From positions 1 through 6,172 of the forward strand of contig JABHHG010000206.1 in assembly GCA_018671635.1 (NCBI GenBank): a stretch of DNA of 6,172 nt, written 5' to 3'. Within the stretch, counting starts at the first letter, position 1. Every line of letters starts with the position of its first letter. A program made the translations under genes and the position numbers. Source of the stretch: Fidelibacterota bacterium. GTDB taxonomy: Bacteria > Fidelibacterota > Marinisomatia > SCGC-AAA003-L08 > D37C17. Below, piece by piece: positions 6,147-6,172 of the stretch. The notes below the pieces were generated by a model. That model was not told where the DNA came from, did not search any database, and saw nothing but the letters and a program-made list of their open reading frames with translations.

Positions 6147-6172
6147 ATGAAACAAGGTATACATCCGGAATA
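6147..6172 (+). CDS. rpmE: Ribosomal protein bL31, N-terminal fragment cut by the window end
   Basis: Only eight full codons are present (MKQGIHPE) plus two bases, TA, compatible with a following Tyr. M-K-x-x-IHPEY is the characteristic start of large-subunit protein L31, which bridges to the small subunit near the central protuberance. Position downstream of rho is a common arrangement, and the strong ribosome binding site supports the call. Whether it is the zinc-binding (four-Cys) or the Cys-free form cannot be seen here. Confidence 0.8.

Noticed and set aside
1..6172. A previously undescribed system, mobile element, CRISPR array, tRNA or other RNA gene.
   Set aside because: All six genes of known family are ordinary housekeeping genes and coding DNA fills nearly the whole window. 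The only gap above 100 bases is 3557-3664, and I saw no repeats, transposase motifs or cloverleaf-like sequences.

Overview
This is an AT-rich bacterial chromosome segment with all genes on the + strand and densely packed. It holds housekeeping functions: cell-wall remodelling, cell-wall precursor and folate synthesis, transcription termination, amino-acid metabolism and a ribosomal protein. The coding content suggests a diderm (Gram-negative-type) bacterium. The amidase has a signal peptide, an AMIN-like N-terminus and an insertion in its catalytic domain like those of LytM-regulated division amidases, and the residues before it could be the last strand of an outer-membrane beta-barrel. The Rho Walker A variant (AQPKTGKT), the DVGHN form of the FolC motif and the weak use of Shine-Dalgarno sites point towards the Bacteroidetes/FCB side of the tree. 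An uncultivated marine lineage such as Marinimicrobia is a guess that a database search would have to settle.

Layout: 1-58 is the possible tail of an upstream gene. Positions 87-1556 encode an exported N-acetylmuramoyl-L-alanine amidase. It overlaps by 26 bases with murI (glutamate racemase, 1531-2349), which is followed after one base by folC (2351-3556). These three look like one translationally linked transcription unit. A 108-base intergenic region (3557-3664) follows. It has a weak promoter-like pair of hexamers and then a C-rich, almost G-free leader. Then come rho (3665-4912), a class I aminotransferase of the AspAT Ib / prephenate aminotransferase type (4952-6136), and the first codons of rpmE (ribosomal protein L31, from 6147), cut by the window end.

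Functional links: MurI makes D-glutamate for peptidoglycan and the amidase cleaves the stem peptide from the glycan, so the first two genes make and remodel the same polymer. FolC supplies folate cofactors. rho and rpmE are classic neighbours, here separated by the aminotransferase gene. I find no RNA gene, mobile element, CRISPR array or evidence of a new defence or biosynthetic system. The most interesting non-coding signal is the rut-like leader of rho, which would fit autoregulation by Rho.
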